Assembly (NCBI GenBank): GCA_964581825.1
Contig: CAZORB010000110.1
Span: forward strand, 1-15,412
Source of the DNA: SYIM01 sp964581825
Lineage (GTDB): Bacteria > Pseudomonadota > Gammaproteobacteria > Burkholderiales > Burkholderiaceae_E
Direction of reading: 5' to 3'
DNA length: 15,412 nucleotides
In this document: positions 1 through 7,462 of the stretch, one piece after another
Numbering within the stretch: position 1 is the first letter of the stretch
Layout: every line of letters begins with the position of its first letter
Made by a program: the position numbers and the translations under genes
The notes under the pieces: generated by a model
The model's input: only the letters and a program-made list of their open reading frames with translations
The model's database searches: none
Told to the model about the DNA's origin: nothing

Positions 1-875
1 CTGCGGAAGGACAGCAGCTCGAAATAACGCCACATCAGCTCGTCAGATATCGACATGAGCTTGCCGAACATCTCGCCCGGCGGCTCGCTGATGCCCACAT
101 AGTTGCCCTTGGATTTCGACATCTTGTCGACGCCGTCGAGCCCCTCGAGCAAGGGCATGGTCAGGATGCACTGCGGCTCCTGGCCCATTTCCCGTTGCAG
201 CTCGCGCCCGACCAGCAGGTTGAACTTCTGGTCGGTGCCGCCCAGTTCGATATCGGAACGCAGGGCGACTGAGTCGTAGCCCTGCATGAGCGGGTAAAGA
301 AACTCGTGTACCGAGATCGGTACGCCACCTTTGAAGCGGCGCGAGAAGTCATCACGCTCCATCATGCGCGCAACGGTATAACGGGAGGCAAGCTGAATCA
401 TTCCCCGCGCGCCCAGCGGATCGCTCCACTCAGAGTTATAGCGGATCTCGGTACGCTCGCGGTCAAGCACGAGACTGGCCTGATTGAAATAGGTCCGGGC
501 GTTTTCCTCGATCTGCTCGCGTGTGAGCGGTGGCCGGGTGCTGTTGCGGCCAGACGGATCGCCGATCATCGCAGTGAAATCGCCAATCAGAAAAATAACG
601 GTATGCCCTAGATCCTGAAGCTGGCGCATCTTATTAAGCACCACCGTGTGGCCCAGATGAAGGTCGGGCGCAGTCGGGTCGAGCCCCAGCTTGATCCGCA
701 AGGGCTGGCCGGTGGCTTCGCTTCGCTCAAGCTTCGCCTGCCACTCCGACGCCACCAGCAATTCGTCGCAGCCACGCCGCGATACTGCAAGTGCCTCAAG
801 CACGCGGTCGCTCGGCACGGCTGCCGCGACCTCGCCGCCCACCCGTGGCGTCACCGCACCTTCAGTTCGATTCAT
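1..875 (-). CDS. tyrS: Tyrosyl-tRNA synthetase, 3' end cut by window edge
   Basis: This cytoplasmic class I aminoacyl-tRNA synthetase charges tRNA-Tyr with tyrosine. The first 291 residues are visible on the minus strand. The HIGH-type motif is HLGH at residues 73-76, within GLDPTAPDLHLGH, and KMSKS is at 251-255. A KMSKS loop rather than the KFGKT of E. coli TyrS points to the type 2 TyrRS subfamily found in many beta- and gammaproteobacteria. The Tyr-recognition stretch LGGTDQKFN lies at 211-219. The remaining roughly 110-130 residues, including the expected S4-like C-terminal domain, lie outside the window. The ATG at 875 is preceded by AGGA (complement of 881-884) at a 5-nt spacing, which supports this start. 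The gene is divergent from the M23 peptidase gene. The family call is very secure; the subtype is inferred from the motif. Confidence 0.96.
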   Translation of the reverse strand, partial: MNRTEGAVTPRVGGEVAAAVPSDRVLEALAVSRRGCDELLVASEWQAKLERSEATGQPLRIKLGLDPTAPDLHLGHTVVLNKMRQLQDLGHTVIFLIGDFTAMIGDPSGRNSTRPPLTREQIEENARTYFNQASLVLDRERTEIRYNSEWSDPLGARGMIQLASRYTVARMMERDDFSRRFKGGVPISVHEFLYPLMQGYDSVALRSDIELGGTDQKFNLLVGRELQREMGQEPQCILTMPLLEGLDGVDKMSKSKGNYVGISEPPGEMFGKLMSISDELMWRYFELLSFR

Positions 876-1105
876 GAGAGTCCTGGAACGGGGTTCAGAT
901 GAGAATTTCACGAAATCCAGAGTTTTCCGGTAGACTTCGCCTCCCGGTTTGCCCAAAGGCCAATCCGTGGGAGTCAATTTCCCCGCAGGTTTGGCAGGCA
1001 GCCCGCTAGTTTATCTGAGTGCTCGCTCGCCACGGTTCCGTTACGCCAGCGTCGGAAATCTAGGCACTGTTGGTCGTTTCAATTCAGATTCAGCCGGTTT
1101 GTTCA

Positions 1106-2899
1106 ATGCTCCGTTTGCCCCTGTCAACCGAGTCAACCGCAGCTTTGCCGCTAGGGCAGGCTGAGGCATTGGTTTGGTCAGATATGGTCGAGGCGGCCGC
1201 TGCGGCGTGTGGCGCTGCCAGCTGGCTCTTGAACGAACAGGCGAACGCGATCGCGGCCTGCGACGCAGCAATCGCGTTGATCGCCGAAGAGTGGGTTGAA
1301 ACGCTTCCGTGGGCTCCCGAAATCGAGGCGCCGGTTACTGACGCTGAAATGGTTTGCGCGTCCGATTTCGCGCTCACTGTCAGCCCGCTTCTGCTCGCTG
1401 ACAGCGCCGCCGAAGCCACCCAACTCGCAATCGAGCTGGCGTCCGATCAAACCGCCTCGAATACTGCTCAGCACGTCATTGACCTGAGCGGGTCAAGCCA
1501 GCCCGGTGGAACGGTTTCCGCACGCAGTGGTTTTGACATAGAAGATTCGGACGACGACGAAGTTCCCTCTCTCCCCAAGCTCACGTTGCGCAGGTTCGCG
1601 GGCGTGGTTGGCGGGTTGCTGGGCCTTGGGGCCGTTGCCGCTGTCGCCGTTGCACCGGCAACCGACATTGCTCCGCCATCCATACGTCTGGTGGTTGAAC
1701 AGGTAGCGCTCGCTGCGCCAGTCTCAGCCACTGAAGACCGCGTTATTGCCCCCGTCAGGATCAGCCAATCCGAGGTGGTCAACCGAGGCGAAACCGTCTC
1801 CAGCCTGCTCTCTCGGCTCGGCGCCAACGACCCGCAACTGGTTCAGTTCGTCAGTACCGACCGGGTCGCACGGCGCCTGATGCAGCTGCAGCCGGGTCGT
1901 ACGGTCAGCGCCGAAATTGATGATGCCGGGGTGGTGCACCGCCTTCAGTATCGTCACGGTAACCTTGAAATCGATGGCAGGCTGCCACTCCGGGTCACCA
2001 TTGCTCGAGAAAACGGGCAACTGTCTGCCACCGAGCAGCCTGTTGCGGTAGACCGCGGGATCGAGGCACGATCTGCCGAAATTCGTACGACGCTGTTTGC
2101 AGCCACCGACTCAGCCGGCATTCCCGATGCGGTTGCCACCCGCGCAGCCGACATTCTCAGCAACAGCATCGACCTTCGCAAAGATCTGCAACGCGGCGCC
2201 CGTCTGCGCGTGGTGTACGAAACATTGCGCGAGGCTGACAGCCTTGATCTGCCCGTTCCCGGACGTGTGCTGGCCATCGAACTCGAAAGCGGCTCGCTCC
2301 GTCACGAGGCTGTCTGGTTCGAACACGACGACGGCCGCGGTGCTTATTACAATTTCGCCGGACAAAGCCTGGTTCGCTCTTTCCTGCGCGAACCCATCCA
2401 GTACACGCGCATCACTTCGGGCTTCAGCGGCGCACGTCTCCACCCGCTGTTCCGCGATGTTCGCGCCCACACCGGCACCGATTTCGCTGCACCGGTCGGC
2501 ACCAAAGTACGCAGCGTTGCCGATGGTGTCGTCGATTTCGCGGGCTACAACGGTGGCTACGGCCGCACAGTCATCATTTCGCACTCGGGCCGAATCACCA
2601 CGCTCTACGCTCACCTCAACAACTTTGGTGACGGTATCAGCAAAGGCGCCCGCGTCACGCAGGGGCAGGTCATCGGTACCGTAGGCATGACAGGCTGGAC
2701 CACCGGTCCGCACCTGCACTACGAATTCCAGGTTGGCGGCAGGCACGTCGACCCCATGCGAGCTGTGTTGCCTGAAGGCCGGAAGCTTTCCATGTCTGAG
2801 CGGATGCGGTTTGCGCCGCTCGCAGAGGTCTATCGCGAGCATATGGCGCAAATTACTGGCTCAGGCAGCACTGCCCTCGCGCACGCCAAGTTCGAATAG
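1106..2899 (+). CDS. Membrane-anchored M23 family metallopeptidase (MepM/OapA-like)
   Basis: Probable periplasmic murein D,D-endopeptidase that opens cross-links during wall growth. In the 597-residue form the order is: an Ala-rich, acidic N-terminal region (about 1-160, presumably cytoplasmic), one hydrophobic segment (about 164-184), an OapA/LysM-like region beginning VVNRGETVSSLLSRL (about 225-300), a linker, and the M23 domain (about 435-555). Zinc and catalytic residues are present: HTGTD (His455, Asp459), YAH (His503) and HLH (His536, His538), so it should be active. The start is uncertain. ATG 1106 lacks a clear Shine-Dalgarno, and an in-frame TTG at 1070 would add 12 residues behind a weak AGG. 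anmK follows after 42 nt, probably in the same transcript, joining wall cleavage and recycling. The roughly 160-residue pre-membrane region is longer than the short one in E. coli MepM. Confidence 0.9.
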   Translation: MLRLPLSTESTAALPLGQAEALVWSDMVEAAAAACGAASWLLNEQANAIAACDAAIALIAEEWVETLPWAPEIEAPVTDAEMVCASDFALTVSPLLLADSAAEATQLAIELASDQTASNTAQHVIDLSGSSQPGGTVSARSGFDIEDSDDDEVPSLPKLTLRRFAGVVGGLLGLGAVAAVAVAPATDIAPPSIRLVVEQVALAAPVSATEDRVIAPVRISQSEVVNRGETVSSLLSRLGANDPQLVQFVSTDRVARRLMQLQPGRTVSAEIDDAGVVHRLQYRHGNLEIDGRLPLRVTIARENGQLSATEQPVAVDRGIEARSAEIRTTLFAATDSAGIPDAVATRAADILSNSIDLRKDLQRGARLRVVYETLREADSLDLPVPGRVLAIELESGSLRHEAVWFEHDDGRGAYYNFAGQSLVRSFLREPIQYTRITSGFSGARLHPLFRDVRAHTGTDFAAPVGTKVRSVADGVVDFAGYNGGYGRTVIISHSGRITTLYAHLNNFGDGISKGARVTQGQVIGTVGMTGWTTGPHLHYEFQVGGRHVDPMRAVLPEGRKLSMSERMRFAPLAEVYREHMAQITGSGSTALAHAKFE

Positions 2900-2941
2900 C
2901 GACATCGCTGCGGGGGCCTCTTTCGGGACCCGCCACTTTCA

Positions 2942-4138
2942 ATGCGTGCTGACCATCGCCGGCTCTTCATCGGTTTGATGTCGGGAACCAGTGTCGACGG
3001 GGTCGACGCGGTCGTGTTGTCGATCGAGTCTCATAGCAACACCAGCCCCTCCCAGCAGCCCGTGGGCGCAAGCACGCTCAGCACACTCGGGTATGCGTCG
3101 CGCGCCTTTCCTCTAATCCTGCGCGACGCCATCCAAGGGCTGCAGACCCCAGCGCACGACGATCTCGAGCGCGCTGCTCGAGTGGCCCTTGACTTGGCGC
3201 ATCTGTACGCGCAGGCAGCGCACGAGGCGATGCACGCTGCGGGCTGCACTGCCGATCAGATCACTGCAATCGGCGCGCATGGTCAAACCGTTCGCCACCG
3301 TCCCGCCGACGGCTACACGATTCAACTGCTCAACGCCGCGCAGCTGGCTGAATCCACTGGCATAGCGGTGGTGCACGACTTCCGCCCCGCCGACATCGCA
3401 GCAGGCGGCCAAGGCGCGCCATTGGTTCCAGCGTTTCACGCAGCGGTATTCGGCAACCCGGAGCACACCCGCGCCATCGTCAATATCGGCGGTATTGCCA
3501 ACATCAGTGTGCTTCCGGCAATCGATACAACCGGCAGTCTGCGGGTGCTCGGCCATGACACGGGGCCTGGCAATACGCTGCTAGATGGGTGGCACGAACG
3601 CTACCAGGGCGGCGCTTTCGATCGAGATGGCGCCTGGGCTGCAAGCGGCGCACCAGATCAGACGCTCCTCGAGCTGATGCTGGCCGACCCTTACTTTGCG
3701 AGGCGCGCACCCAAGAGCACAGGACGTGACGATTTCAACCTGAATTGGGTAGATCGCACCATTCAGCGTTACCAGAGCATCACGCATCGTTTGCCGTCAC
3801 CGGTCGATGTTCAGGCTACGCTGGCCGCGCTATCTGCCCACACCATTGCCGAAGCCTGCCAAGCAGCCAGCGCATCGCAGGTATTTCTATGTGGAGGTGG
3901 CGTCTTTAACGCCGACCTGGTTGGCCGAATTCGGTCCAGGCTACCAAGTTGCGACCTCAGGACGACTGAAGCTCTTGGCATTGCGCCTATGGCTGTTGAG
4001 GCCGCGGCATTCGCCTGGTTGGCTGCAAGAAGGCTAGACGGCCTTCCTGGAAATTTGCCGGCGGTAACGGGCGCGTCCGCCAGCCGGGTGTTGGGGTCGA
4101 TTACCGACCCACTGGGTCGGCTTGCGCCGGGTCAGTAG
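2942..4138 (+). CDS. anmK: Anhydro-N-acetylmuramic acid kinase
   Basis: AnmK phosphorylates 1,6-anhydro-MurNAc released from peptidoglycan and opens the anhydro ring, giving MurNAc-6-phosphate for cytoplasmic wall recycling. The 398-residue length fits the family, which usually has about 370-390. Visible motifs are the N-terminal ATP-binding stretch GLMSGTSVDGVDA (11-23), GAHGQTVRHRP (111-121), FRPADIAAGGQGAP (147-160), NIGGIANIS (181-189), GHDTGPGN (204-211; Asp206 is the likely catalytic base by family analogy) and the C-terminal nucleotide-binding CGGGVFN. The ATG is 42 nt after the M23 stop, with a weak GGGA upstream, so co-transcription with the peptidase is likely. It converges with erpA across 36 nt in which I see no obvious terminator. 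Confidence 0.96.
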   Translation: MRADHRRLFIGLMSGTSVDGVDAVVLSIESHSNTSPSQQPVGASTLSTLGYASRAFPLILRDAIQGLQTPAHDDLERAARVALDLAHLYAQAAHEAMHAAGCTADQITAIGAHGQTVRHRPADGYTIQLLNAAQLAESTGIAVVHDFRPADIAAGGQGAPLVPAFHAAVFGNPEHTRAIVNIGGIANISVLPAIDTTGSLRVLGHDTGPGNTLLDGWHERYQGGAFDRDGAWAASGAPDQTLLELMLADPYFARRAPKSTGRDDFNLNWVDRTIQRYQSITHRLPSPVDVQATLAALSAHTIAEACQAASASQVFLCGGGVFNADLVGRIRSRLPSCDLRTTEALGIAPMAVEAAAFAWLAARRLDGLPGNLPAVTGASASRVLGSITDPLGRLAPGQ

Positions 4139-4174
4139 CAAGCGTGCTACCAGCGGCGCAGGCCGAATGAAAAA

Positions 4175-4525
4175 TCAGACCGAGAAAGACGACCCACACC
4201 CGCAGGTCGTGGTGGCGTTCGGGTTCTTGATCACGAATTGCGAACCTTCGAGATCGTCTTTGTAGTCGATTTCTGCGCCAACAAGATACTGATAACTCAT
4301 GGCGTCGATGAGCAGCTGCACGCCATTTCTTTCCATCACGGTGTCGTCGTCATTGGTTTCTTCGTCGAACGTGAATCCGTACTGGAAACCTGAGCAACCG
4401 CCCCCCTGGACAAATACGCGCAGCTTGAGAGAGGGGTTACCTTCCTCATCGATCAGTTGCTTAACCTTGCTTGCAGCGCTTTCGGTAAAGATAAGCGGGG
4501 CTGGCATTTCGGCGACAGCGTTCAT
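4175..4525 (-). CDS. erpA: A-type iron-sulfur cluster carrier ErpA
   Basis: Small cytoplasmic carrier that receives Fe-S clusters from the scaffold machinery and passes them to apo-enzymes, including, in well-studied bacteria, IspG/IspH of isoprenoid synthesis. The 116-residue protein has the three invariant cysteines of the family: Cys44 in QGGGCSGFQYG, and Cys108 and Cys110 in the C-terminal TTCGCGSSF. The sequence after GGGCSG (FQYGFTFDE) and the short N-terminal extension fit ErpA better than IscA or SufA. The ATG has a strong Shine-Dalgarno (GGGAG) about 8 nt upstream. The gene lies 35 nt downstream of argC on the same strand and may share its transcript. This argC-erpA adjacency is common in betaproteobacteria as I recall. 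Confidence 0.95.
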   Translation of the reverse strand: MNAVAEMPAPLIFTESAASKVKQLIDEEGNPSLKLRVFVQGGGCSGFQYGFTFDEETNDDDTVMERNGVQLLIDAMSYQYLVGAEIDYKDDLEGSQFVIKNPNATTTCGCGSSFSV

Positions 4526-4560
4526 GCTTTTTTCTCCCTAGACAATCGTTTGAGTGTAGC

Positions 4561-5616
4561 TCAGGGCAGGATAGGAATCTGCGTCAATCCCATTTCTTCG
4601 GGGAGGCCAAACATCAGGTTCATTGCCTGCACGGCCTGACCCGACGCACCTTTGACCAAATTATCCTCCACAACCAGCACCATGAGCAGATCGCTACCTG
4701 GCGGTCGATGGACGGCGATGCGCACCATGTTCGACGCACGCACCGAGCGCGTGTCGGGCGTGGAGCCCGCGGGCATCACGTCAACGAACGGCTCCGATAC
4801 AAATCTCGCCTCATAAAGTGCCTGCAGATCAGTTGCCAGACCCGCTGGCGTCAGCCGCGCATAGAGGGTGGAGTGAATGCCACGAATCATCGGAACCAGA
4901 TGCGGCGTGAACACCAGGTTGACTGGGCGGCGGGCGATCGCCGACAGGCCCTGACGAATCTCCGGCCAATGCCGATGGCCGCTGACGCCATAGGCTTTGA
5001 AGTTATCCGAGGCCTCGGCCAGCAGCGTATGAACCTCGGCCTTACGGCCCGCCCCCGATACGCCCGACTTACAGTCGGCGATGATGCTGAGGGGGTCAAT
5101 GAGCGGATCAGCGTGTGCGGTTGACGGTTCCAGCACAGGCATCAGGCCCAGCTGTACCGAGGTCGGATAGCAGCCGGGCATGCCCAGCACTCGCGCCTTG
5201 CGGATAGCCTCTCGATTGACTTCTGGCAGCCCGTAGACCGCCTCCGCCAGAATGTCGGGACAGCTGTGCGGCATTTTGTACCAGCGCTCAAACTCAGCCG
5301 TGTCTTTCAGTCTGAAGTCTGCCGCCAGATCAATCAGCCGGACACCGGCCGCCAAAAGTTCGGGCGCCTGCGCCATTGCCACGCCATGTGGCGTTGCGAA
5401 AAACACGACATCACAGTCGGTCAGTGGCGCCTTTGCTGGCTCGCTGAACGCAATGGACACATGACCGCGCAGCGACGGAAACATCTCGGCGACCGGCATT
5501 CCGTCTTCCTTACGCGAGGTGATCGCACGCAGGTCAACCTGCGGATGCTGCGCAAGCAGTCTGAGCAACTCGACCCCGGTGTATCCGGTGCCGCCAACGA
5601 TGCCAACCTTGATCAT
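4561..5616 (-). CDS. argC: N-acetyl-gamma-glutamyl-phosphate reductase
   Basis: Third step of arginine biosynthesis: NADPH-dependent reduction of N-acetylglutamyl-5-phosphate to the semialdehyde in the cytoplasm. From the chosen start the protein is 351 residues. It opens with the dinucleotide-binding motif VGIVGGTGYTG (4-14) and has the catalytic cysteine Cys149 in GMPGCYPTS. ATPHGVA and DLAADFRL are also typical. The length fits the longer ArgC class (about 345 residues). The ATG at 5616 is chosen because GGGAG lies 8 nt upstream; an in-frame TTG at 5637 would add seven residues but lacks comparable support. A strong terminator behind rpsI separates argC from the ribosomal genes, so it probably has its own promoter between about 5617 and 5673, where I could not find a convincing one. 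Confidence 0.96.
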   Translation of the reverse strand: MIKVGIVGGTGYTGVELLRLLAQHPQVDLRAITSRKEDGMPVAEMFPSLRGHVSIAFSEPAKAPLTDCDVVFFATPHGVAMAQAPELLAAGVRLIDLAADFRLKDTAEFERWYKMPHSCPDILAEAVYGLPEVNREAIRKARVLGMPGCYPTSVQLGLMPVLEPSTAHADPLIDPLSIIADCKSGVSGAGRKAEVHTLLAEASDNFKAYGVSGHRHWPEIRQGLSAIARRPVNLVFTPHLVPMIRGIHSTLYARLTPAGLATDLQALYEARFVSEPFVDVMPAGSTPDTRSVRASNMVRIAVHRPPGSDLLMVLVVEDNLVKGASGQAVQAMNLMFGLPEEMGLTQIPILP

Positions 5617-5673
5617 CTGTGATGCTCCCGAGGGCAAGCTGCCGAACCGCCTGCGAGCGGCCCGTAGCGCACG

Positions 5674-5703
5674 AAAAAAAGCCGCCTTCGCAGAGGCGGC
5701 TTT
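5674..5703 (-). terminator. Rho-independent terminator of rplM-rpsI
   Basis: On the minus strand a 7-bp GC stem (GCCGCCT/AGGCGGC, arms 5681-5687 and 5694-5700) with a 6-nt loop is followed by seven Ts (complement of the A-tract 5674-5680). It begins about 52 nt past the rpsI stop codon. The arms can be extended by three A-T pairs. It should end the ribosomal transcript before argC. Confidence 0.9.
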
Positions 5704-5754
5704 GTGCGGCAGCGATAAGGTGCCGAACCGGGGCGCCTCGCGCCCCCGCGCGGA

Positions 5755-6147
5755 TCAGCGCTTGGAGAACTGCTTCCGGCGACGCGCCTTGTGCAGACCC
5801 ACTTTTTTACGCTCGACCTCACGCGCATCGCGCGTGACGAGGCCGGCCGCCGACAGCTGGGGCTTCAATGCCGCGTCATAGTCGATGAGCGCACGGGTAA
5901 TGCCATGACGAACTGCGCCAGCCTGGCCCGTTTCGCCACCACCATGAACATTCACCTTGACATCGAACAGGCCCATGTTCTGGGTGAGTTCGAGCGGCTG
6001 CCGAACCACCATGCGGCCGGTTTCGCGAGCAAAGTATTGGTCAAGCGGACGACCGTTAACCACCACCTTGCCGGTGCCCCGCTTCAGGAACACGCGAGCA
6101 ACGGATGTTTTGCGACGGCCAGTGCCGTAGTAATAATCGCCGATCAT
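5755..6147 (-). CDS. rpsI: 30S ribosomal protein S9
   Basis: Small-subunit protein whose C-terminal tail reaches the P-site tRNA. The 130-residue length is exactly that of the bacterial family. The sequence contains YYGTGRRKTSVARV near the N-terminus, the central GGGETGQAGAVRHGI, and the basic end KARRRKQFSKR, whose terminal Lys-Arg is characteristic. It starts 2 nt after the rplM stop, so translation is probably coupled and the pair forms the usual rplM-rpsI operon. A strong terminator follows. Confidence 0.98.
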   Translation of the reverse strand: MIGDYYYGTGRRKTSVARVFLKRGTGKVVVNGRPLDQYFARETGRMVVRQPLELTQNMGLFDVKVNVHGGGETGQAGAVRHGITRALIDYDAALKPQLSAAGLVTRDAREVERKKVGLHKARRRKQFSKR

Positions 6148-6149
6148 CG

Positions 6150-6578
6150 TTAGATCTCCAGGGCCTTCGGTTGCTGGGCGGTGTGCGGATGCGTGCCCTC
6201 TGCGTAGACCTTCATTTTCTTGATCATTGCATAGCCAAGGGGGCCTTTGGGCAGCATGCCCTTCACGGCCTTCTCGAGCGCACGGCCCGGGAAACGGCTT
6301 TGCATTTTCCCGAAAGAGGTTTCGGTGATTCCGCCTGGGTAGCCGCTGTGGCGGAAATAACGCTTACCCTCGGCCTTGTTGCCGGTAACGCGAATGCGCG
6401 CCGCATTCACCACAACAATGAAATCGCCCGTGTCAACGTGAGGCGTGAATTCGGGTTTGTGCTTGCCACGCAGCCGAAGTGCAATCTCGGCAGCAAGACG
6501 GCCGAGAACCTTGTCGGTTGCATCAACAACAAACCAGTCGCGCTGGACTTCGTGCGGCTTGGCAGAAAAAGTTTTCAT
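6150..6578 (-). CDS. rplM: 50S ribosomal protein L13
   Basis: Early-assembling large-subunit protein. The 142-residue product matches the family length and shows the N-terminal MKTFSAKPHEVQRDWFVVDA, the central VNAARIRVTGNKAEGK and RHSGYPGG, and the C-terminal region with MLPKGPLG. It is the first gene of the rplM-rpsI operon. The ATG at 6578 has only a weak purine stretch (AGAGCAGA) upstream. Its leader of about 110 nt can fold (see the separate entry), which leaves room for translational feedback as described for L13 in E. coli; that is inference here. Confidence 0.98.
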   Translation of the reverse strand: MKTFSAKPHEVQRDWFVVDATDKVLGRLAAEIALRLRGKHKPEFTPHVDTGDFIVVVNAARIRVTGNKAEGKRYFRHSGYPGGITETSFGKMQSRFPGRALEKAVKGMLPKGPLGYAMIKKMKVYAEGTHPHTAQQPKALEI

Positions 6579-6591
6579 GGGTCTGCTCTGG

Positions 6592-6672
6592 CAGGGTTCG
6601 CCCGCGTGTTAGTAGCCTGCTTATTCCAACTACCAACCCTGTTTCTCGGCGTTCAACCTGCTAAAACCGAGA
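6592..6672 (-). promoter_or_regulatory. Structured 5' leader of rplM, candidate autoregulatory RNA
   Basis: Three nested or adjacent inverted repeats lie in the untranslated leader. TCTCGG/CCGAGA pairs 6644-6649 with 6667-6672. An 8-bp arm pair with one G-U, GTTGGTAG/CTACTAAC in minus-strand RNA, joins 6630-6637 to 6608-6615. CAGGG/CCCTG encloses the latter, pairing 6637-6641 with 6592-6596, and shares one base with it. The innermost arm ends about 14 nt before the start codon. Pairing is seen directly; the regulatory role is inferred. Confidence 0.4.
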
Positions 6673-6694
6673 CGCTTTTCGCGGAAAGCCTTCA

Positions 6695-6724
6695 ATGATA
6701 TCAGCGTCGCGCGGGCTGCGTCAA
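6695..6724 (-). promoter_or_regulatory. Predicted sigma70-type promoter of rplM-rpsI
   Basis: On the minus strand TTGACG (complement of 6719-6724; 5 of 6 to consensus) is separated by 18 bp from TATCAT (complement of 6695-6700; 5 of 6). Transcription would start near 6688, giving a leader of about 110 nt before rplM. This is the best consensus promoter I found among the housekeeping genes. Confidence 0.7.
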
Positions 6725-7033
6725 AAAACCTCTCATGAGCCGTGCTCCTGCTAACGATCGTAGCAGTCATCATTCGAACCTATGCGGCTCACAACTGGCC
6801 ACGTGACTGCCTTGCACTGGCCGGTCGCTTTCCTGATTTTCCGTTGCGCGACGAAAACGCCCCGCCTGGCCGCCCTGGAGCAATTCCTTCGGCTCATTTC
6901 GATATTGCCGTTCGATGCCCGAGGATTTTTACAGGTGCCCGCACTTGACTGGGTGAACTGGCACGCGTGACGCCAGTCAGCGCCTCCCCCCGACTCTCAG
7001 TGCTCGCGGGCTGCGGCCCGAACCGCACAGGCG
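6725..7033. other. Intergenic stretch with no supported gene
   Basis: This stretch lies between the rplM promoter and a minus-strand terminator. The longest open frame (plus strand, 6782-6970, 62 codons) has no ribosome binding site, only mixed third-position GC, and no motif I recognise, so I do not call it. I see no tRNA, CRISPR or repeat here. Confidence 0.5.
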
Positions 7034-7064
7034 AAAAAAAACCCGACCCTTTGGGGGCCGGGTT
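7033..7064 (-). terminator. Rho-independent terminator, minus strand
   Basis: Minus-strand reading gives AACCCGGCCCC, a short loop, GGGTCGGGTT and then a run of eight Ts. The arms AACCCG/CGGGTT are 7040-7045 and 7059-7064, with further inner G-C pairing. It must serve a minus-strand transcript starting upstream, between about 7065 and 7460, where no conventional gene is evident apart from the short ORF ending at 7110. Confidence 0.8.
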
Positions 7065-7103
7065 GAATCCACCTTTTGGAGGAGGGTGGAGGAGACATCG
7101 AGA

Positions 7104-7119
7104 GATCGGCTAGCCGATC
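7104..7119. repeat. 16-bp perfect palindrome
   Basis: GATCGGCTAGCCGATC is a gapless perfect palindrome. It overlaps the stop codon (7110-7112) of the possible minus-strand small ORF and sits about 40 bp upstream, in minus-strand terms, of the terminator. It could be a dimeric protein-binding site; a role as an RNA hairpin is less likely because there is no loop. Confidence 0.6.
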
Positions 7120-7226
7120 AACGCTTCGAAGTTTACGTGAAACGCGTTGTGCAACGCAAGAGTGGCCATCGCCAAAATGGTGATATCCGACACGCCCGGC
7201 CCAAAGTCGTTGCAAAACGACAACAA
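7110..7226 (-). CDS. Possible 38-residue small protein, unrecognised
   Basis: A short minus-strand frame runs from a TTG (7226, or 7223) to TAG at 7110. Third codon positions are about 80 percent G or C, like real genes around it, and the stop lies 46 nt before a strong intrinsic terminator pointing the same way. The product would begin LLSFCNDFGPGVSD, then a mildly hydrophobic stretch (ITILAMATLAL), and end NFEALIG. There is no ATG start and no convincing Shine-Dalgarno, and the frame is open only from 7247. I recognise no family. It could instead be a remnant of a longer gene, or chance coding within a small RNA transcript ended by that terminator. Confidence 0.3.
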   Translation of the reverse strand: MLSFCNDFGPGVSDITILAMATLALHNAFHVNFEALIG

Positions 7227-7462
7227 CCACTCGTAACACTCTGATTTTTAATAAGGCCCATCCCGGAACCCTGGAAGTTCCGCTCCGCATTATCCCGTTA
7301 ATCCCTCAAAAGATTTAGGCCTGACAGCGTAGTTTTCGTTGAAGATTGCGCAGCGCAGCATTGAGCCAACACGCCGCCCAGGCCGCAGCCAAATCGCGAA
7401 TCGGCGTAAAGTCTTTCCTGTCGCCCCGCCTCGGGCCCAACCCCACACAACGGAGCAGAGTG

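Noticed and set aside
991..1017. TTGGCA and TATCTG as a promoter for the M23 gene
   Set aside because: The spacer is only 15 bp and the -10 match is poor; not enough to call.
2111..2851. 246-codon minus-strand open frame opposite the M23 peptidase
   Set aside because: It lies wholly antisense to a peptidase domain with intact catalytic motifs; long antisense frames are expected at this GC content.
6782..6970. 62-codon plus-strand open frame between rplM and the OsmC gene
   Set aside because: No ribosome binding site, mixed third-position GC, no recognisable motif, and proline/tryptophan content typical of chance frames in GC-rich DNA.
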